Source of the DNA: Natronosalvus hydrolyticus
GTDB taxonomy: Archaea > Halobacteriota > Halobacteria > Halobacteriales > Natrialbaceae
Assembly (NCBI GenBank): GCA_025517525.1
Contig: JAOPJZ010000008.1
Span: 1-64,000 of the forward strand
Length of the DNA: 64,000 nucleotides
Direction: 5' to 3'
Below, in pieces: positions 60,351-64,000 of this stretch (its first letter is position 1; the number at the start of each line of letters is the position of its first letter). Made by a program: the position numbers and the translations under genes. The notes beneath the pieces are model-generated. The model was not told the origin of the DNA. It worked only from the letters and a program-made list of their open reading frames with translations, and did no database searches.

Positions 60351-62867
60351 ATGGCCGCGACGGACGAGAGCCCGCCCTCGATCGAACATCCCCTCCTCGA
60401 GCCGGATTTCCTCGAGCGTCGACTCTATCAGTTGAAACTCGCAGGGACGGCTGCAAACGACCACACCCTCGTCTGTCTGCCGACGGGGCTCGGCAAAACG
60501 ACGGTCAGCCTGCTCGTAACGGCACGCCGACTGGACGAAGTCGGTGGTAAATCCCTCATGCTCGCGCCGACGAAACCGCTGGTCCAGCAACACGCCGACT
60601 TCTATCGGGAGGCACTCAAGATTCCCGACGAAGAGATCGTCGTCTTCACCGGGGACGTCAGCCCCGACGACCGGGCGACGCTGTGGCAGGATGCCACCGT
60701 CGTCATGGCAACCCCGCAGGTGATCGAAAACGATCTCGTCGGCTCCCGCGTCTCGCTCGCCGACGTCACCCACATCACGTTCGACGAGTGCCACCGGGCC
60801 ACCGGTAACTACGCCTACAACTATATCGCCGAACGGTACCACGCCGACGCGACGGATCCGCTCGTCACCGGGATGAGCGCCTCCCCCGGCGGCGACGAGG
60901 AAGCAATCCTCGAGGTCTGTGCCAACCTCGGCCTTCGCGAGGTCGAAGTGATGACTGAAGAGGACGCCGACGTCGCCGAATTCACCCACAACACCGACCT
61001 CGAGTGGGAGCGCATCGAGTTGCCCGACGAAGTCATCGAGATCAGGGACGCGCTCAACGAGGTGATTTCCGAGCGCCTCGAGAAGCTGAAAGAACTGGGT
61101 GTCGCGCGGTCGACCAGGCCCGACCAGTCCCAGAAAGACCTCAACCGGATGCGCGCGGAACTCCAGAAACTCATCAACAACGACCAGTCGGAGGGGTTCA
61201 AAGGTATGTCCGTCCACGCCGAGATCATGAAGCTTCGGCAGGCGGTGACGCTGGTCGAAACCCAGAGCGTCGAGGCCCTGCGCCGATACTTCGAGCGCCA
61301 GCGCAACCAGGCCCGGAGTTCGGGCGCCTCGAAAGCCAGCCAGCGGCTCGTGAGTGATCCCCGCGTGCGCGAGGCGATGCGTCGGGCCGAGTCATTCGAC
61401 GAACTACATCCGAAGTATCGAAAGACCCGGATGCTACTCGCCGAGACGCTGGGGCTCGAGGGAGGCCAACGGGTGATCGTCTTCACCGAATCGCGCGATA
61501 CCGCCGAGGCGCTGACGGAGTTCTTACAGACGAGTTTCGACGCCCGGCGGTTCGTCGGGCAGGGCAACCGTGAAGGGTCGGATGGCATGACCCAGACCCA
61601 ACAACAGGATGTCCTCAACGATTTCCGCGCCGGCGAGTTCGAGGTGCTGGTCTCGACGTCGGTCGCCGAGGAGGGCCTCGACGTGCCCGAAGTCGACCTC
61701 GTCCTCTTTTATGAACCCGTTCCCACAGCCATCCGATCGATTCAGCGAAAAGGGCGAACCGGGCGACAATCGGAGGGTCGCGTCGTCGTCTTGATGGCCG
61801 AAGATACCCGCGATGAGGCCTACTTCTGGATCTCGAGACGCCGCGAAAAGGAGATGGAGAGCGAACTGCGCGAACTGAAGGGAATGGCCAGCGACCTCGA
61901 GGCCAAACTCGACGACTCCCAGCAGTCGCTAGCCGCGTTCGACACCGGAGCGAAAGTAGACGGGAACGGCGAAAAACCCGGAGACGTGAGTGGGTCTTCG
62001 AGTGGAACCCAGGGGGTTACCGAACAGCCCGGATTGCAGGACTTTGCCGGTGATGAAGACGAGCAAGATACTGGCGAGTCCCCAGATGACGAATCGAATG
62101 CGGATGGATCCGGGGAAGCCACACCAGCAGCAGACGAACCCAGCCAGCCCGAGCGCCACGTCCCCAGTGCCGACGGGGAGAGCGTCGAAATCGTCGCCGA
62201 CCAGCGCGAGATGGACGCCAACATCGCCCGCGAACTTTCGAGACGCGAGGAAATCGAGATCCGACTCGAGACGCTCGAGGTGGGCGATTACATCGTCTCC
62301 GACCGGGTCGCCGTCGAGCGAAAGTCAGTCGCCGACTTCGTCGACTCGCTGGTCGGCGGCGACCGCTCGGTGTTCGAGCAGGTCGGCGCGATGGCCAGGC
62401 ACTACGCCCGCCCCGTCGTCATCGTCGAAGGTGAAGGTCTCTACGAGCAACGGGACATCCACCCAAACGCGATTCGCGGCGCGCTCTCGAGTCTGGCCGT
62501 CGATTTCGGCGCGAGCATCCTGCGAACCGAGGGCGAGGACGACACGACCGAACTGCTGGCGACCATCGCCAAACGCGAACAGCAACTCGAGAATCGCGAG
62601 GTGTCCGTCCACGGCGAAAAGGGGACGAAGACCCTGAGCGAACAACAGGAGTACGTCGTCTCCTCGATTGCCGAAATCGGCCCCGTGACGGCGCGGTCGC
62701 TGCTCGAGGAGTTCGGCACCGTCGAGGCGATCATGATAGCAACCGAAGACGAGTTACAGGCCGCCGATGGCGTCGGGACAGTGACGGCCGAGCGAATGCG
62801 AGAGGTCATCGGCAGTCCGTACACGGGTGCGGGTGACGGCTCGAACGCGGAGTCGGATTCGTCCTGA
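60351..62867 (+). CDS. hef: Hef helicase-nuclease (XPF/ERCC4 type)
   Basis: 838 residues. The N-terminal superfamily 2 helicase has Walker A LPTGLGKTTVS near 46, DECH motif FDECHRATGNYAY near 145, motif VI QRKGRTGRQSEGR near 465, and an ERF/Mph1-like insert. An acidic linker (530-600) follows. The ERCC4 nuclease has the motif SDRVAVERKSVADFVDSL near 645-662, and tandem helix-hairpin-helix elements close the protein (IAEIGPVTARSLLEEFGT; AADGVGTVTAERMREVI). Hef processes stalled replication forks and junctions. All catalytic parts are intact. Confidence 0.96.
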   Translation: MAATDESPPSIEHPLLEPDFLERRLYQLKLAGTAANDHTLVCLPTGLGKTTVSLLVTARRLDEVGGKSLMLAPTKPLVQQHADFYREALKIPDEEIVVFTGDVSPDDRATLWQDATVVMATPQVIENDLVGSRVSLADVTHITFDECHRATGNYAYNYIAERYHADATDPLVTGMSASPGGDEEAILEVCANLGLREVEVMTEEDADVAEFTHNTDLEWERIELPDEVIEIRDALNEVISERLEKLKELGVARSTRPDQSQKDLNRMRAELQKLINNDQSEGFKGMSVHAEIMKLRQAVTLVETQSVEALRRYFERQRNQARSSGASKASQRLVSDPRVREAMRRAESFDELHPKYRKTRMLLAETLGLEGGQRVIVFTESRDTAEALTEFLQTSFDARRFVGQGNREGSDGMTQTQQQDVLNDFRAGEFEVLVSTSVAEEGLDVPEVDLVLFYEPVPTAIRSIQRKGRTGRQSEGRVVVLMAEDTRDEAYFWISRRREKEMESELRELKGMASDLEAKLDDSQQSLAAFDTGAKVDGNGEKPGDVSGSSSGTQGVTEQPGLQDFAGDEDEQDTGESPDDESNADGSGEATPAADEPSQPERHVPSADGESVEIVADQREMDANIARELSRREEIEIRLETLEVGDYIVSDRVAVERKSVADFVDSLVGGDRSVFEQVGAMARHYARPVVIVEGEGLYEQRDIHPNAIRGALSSLAVDFGASILRTEGEDDTTELLATIAKREQQLENREVSVHGEKGTKTLSEQQEYVVSSIAEIGPVTARSLLEEFGTVEAIMIATEDELQAADGVGTVTAERMREVIGSPYTGAGDGSNAESDSS

Positions 62868-63028
62868 CGGGGACAGCTGATGTCCGGTGTGGTCGTGACG
62901 CCTTGAGCCCGAGTGTCGATACCAACGAGACGTCTCGAGCGCGAGATACCGCAACCGCCCTGTCGAAACCGCCAATTCCATCGCCAATCGGAACCCTGAG
63001 GTATCCGAGGGCCGAAGTTCGACTCGAG

Positions 63029-63445
63029 ATGTCGCCCGAGATACCAGACGAGGACCCTATCATCCTCTTCGACGGCGTCTGCAACCTCTGTAACGGGTTC
63101 GTGCAGTACATCGCTCCACGTGACACCGAAGAGCGGTTTTACTTCGCCTCCCTTCAGTCCGACGTTGGCCAGGAACTGCTCGAGCGCCACGACCTGCCGA
63201 CTGACGCCCTCGAGTCGGTCGTCCTGATCGAAGGCGACGAGGCCTACGTCAAATCGGGAGCCGTGCTCCGGACCGCCTACCATCTGGGCCTGCCGTACCG
63301 ACTGCTGTGGCCGTTTCGGGTCTTTCCGCCTCGGCTTCGCAACTGGGCGTACGACTTCGTCGCCGCCCGACGCTATCGCTGGTTCGGGAAAAAAGACCAG
63401 TGTATGATGCCCACGGGCAACGTTCAGGACCGATTTCTCGAGTGA
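63029..63445 (+). CDS. DCC-family (DUF393) thiol-disulfide oxidoreductase-like protein
   Basis: 138 residues from ATG 63029. The opening DPIILFDGVCNLCNGF carries the family D-x-x-C-x-x-C motif (Asp15, Cys18, Cys21). LPYRLLWPFRVFPPRLRNW and a basic segment ARRYRWFGKKDQC near the end are family features. Predicted oxidoreductase-like activity; partner unknown. The frame runs further upstream to 62903, but homologues start near this ATG. It is 161 nt downstream of hef and may share its message. Confidence 0.9.
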   Translation: MSPEIPDEDPIILFDGVCNLCNGFVQYIAPRDTEERFYFASLQSDVGQELLERHDLPTDALESVVLIEGDEAYVKSGAVLRTAYHLGLPYRLLWPFRVFPPRLRNWAYDFVAARRYRWFGKKDQCMMPTGNVQDRFLE

Positions 63446-63555
63446 GAGCGGTTTCTCAGAAACGATTTACGTAAACGAGGGATGTCCGAGAGAGACATTT
63501 CGAGTGAGCAGTGAACGGTCGGTCTTTTCCAGGCTGTCGAGAACGCCTCGACGCG

Positions 63556-64000
63556 TTACTCCCGGAGCGTCGACAGCGTCGCCGCCGCCTCATGAGCCGC
63601 CTCGAGGTTGGCTTTCGCCTCCCGTGGACTCTCGGCCTGTGCGCCAGCCCGGGCAAATCGCTCGAGCGCCGCCACGAGCGCGTCGGTCGCCGCCTCGAGG
63701 TCACCGGTCGAAGACGGACGGTCGTTCGGTACGGTGGGTGGCATCCGACTGCTGGCTGGCTCGGCGCTCGAGGTAGCGTCCGAACGTTGCTGGGACACGT
63801 CGCCCTGGTTTTCGGCCCGGGCAGGCGTTGGTTGGCGTGCGCTCGTCTCCGAGTGCGAGCCAGTGGGCTGTGCCGCTTCGTCGCGTTGTGGCTGTTGTGA
63901 CGTCGCGGCGTTCGTGCCCTGGGTGGTGTCTTCCCCCCGAGGTTCCGTCTGCGTCTCACCACCAGCAGTCGCTCCTTGCGAGTCCATCCCGGCAACGCCC
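63556..64000 (-). CDS. Protein of unknown function, 5' end possibly beyond the window
   Basis: At least 143 residues from ATG 63987, but the frame stays open to the window end, so the start could lie outside. The visible N-terminal 90 residues are Gln/Thr/Ser/Ala-rich and disordered. The last 50 (GDLEAATDALVAALERFARA, then ANLEAAHEAAATLSTLRE) form two amphipathic helices, possibly a coiled coil. No family recognised. It converges on the DCC gene, with 110 nt between their stops. Confidence 0.55.
   Translation of the reverse strand, partial: GVAGMDSQGATAGGETQTEPRGEDTTQGTNAATSQQPQRDEAAQPTGSHSETSARQPTPARAENQGDVSQQRSDATSSAEPASSRMPPTVPNDRPSSTGDLEAATDALVAALERFARAGAQAESPREAKANLEAAHEAAATLSTLRE

Overview
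The window is chromosomal DNA of a haloarchaeon (class Halobacteria). The evidence is the acidic proteomes, GC-rich coding DNA full of ctcgag words, Tat and lipobox leaders (twin Arg then LAGC), largely leaderless promoters with a TATA element about 28 nt before the ATG, and archaeal families such as Orc1/Cdc6, Hef, MC1, type II Map and archaeal PheS/PheT. The gene mix is compatible with the Natrialba/Natronorubrum/Haloterrigena branch, but genus cannot be fixed from sequence alone. About 53 protein genes are supported. I see no rRNA, tRNA or CRISPR array.

Layout. 1-480: 3' end of an IS605-type tnpB with its right-end hairpin. 0.5-3.1 kb: methionine pair metX-metY, 4-nt overlap. 3.2-9.6 kb: MFS transporter, FilR1-like regulator, Tat-secreted protein, methyltransferase, halocyanin-like protein, acidic-repeat lipoprotein and EamA transporter, with unusual inverted repeats between them. 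9.7-23.4 kb: leuS, a DUF4382 lipoprotein with a small membrane protein, Hsp20, pheA, MC1, an AbrB-like small protein, pheT-pheS, a 536-residue unknown and trpS. 23.6-28.3 kb: a thiamine-type ABC importer (ATPase, fused permease, lipoprotein) with an MTH1187-type thiamine-binding gene on the opposite strand inside it. 28.4-42.6 kb: an Asn-synthase-like protein, two tandem acyl-CoA ligases, two SDRs, a 2-hydroxyacid dehydrogenase, UspA, a geranylgeranyl reductase-type enzyme and a degenerate HNH protein. 42.6-46.1 kb: an AT-richer accessory patch with one 798-residue surface protein. 46.1-64 kb: surface protein, tRNA methylthiotransferase, HIT, Map, DUF368, MutS5-like ATPase, Orc1/Cdc6, DUF389, TspO, Hef, DCC protein and a gene cut by the window end.

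The most unusual content lies between genes. A near-palindromic 83-86 bp element with about 17-bp terminal inverted repeats occurs four times (16207, 39444, 42622, 45948). A second, hairpin-forming element of about 68 bp occurs twice in opposite orientation (39017, 42705) and abuts a copy of the first. Two direct copies of the first element bracket the 798-residue surface-protein gene. Other candidates are an array of gtgaaa half-sites with a 70-bp palindrome before the methyltransferase gene (6.2-6.4 kb), twin perfect inverted repeats before the EamA transporter (8.5 kb), and an 83-bp stretch of complete identity between the tandem acyl-CoA ligase genes. I did not find a convincing new multi-gene defence or metabolic system.
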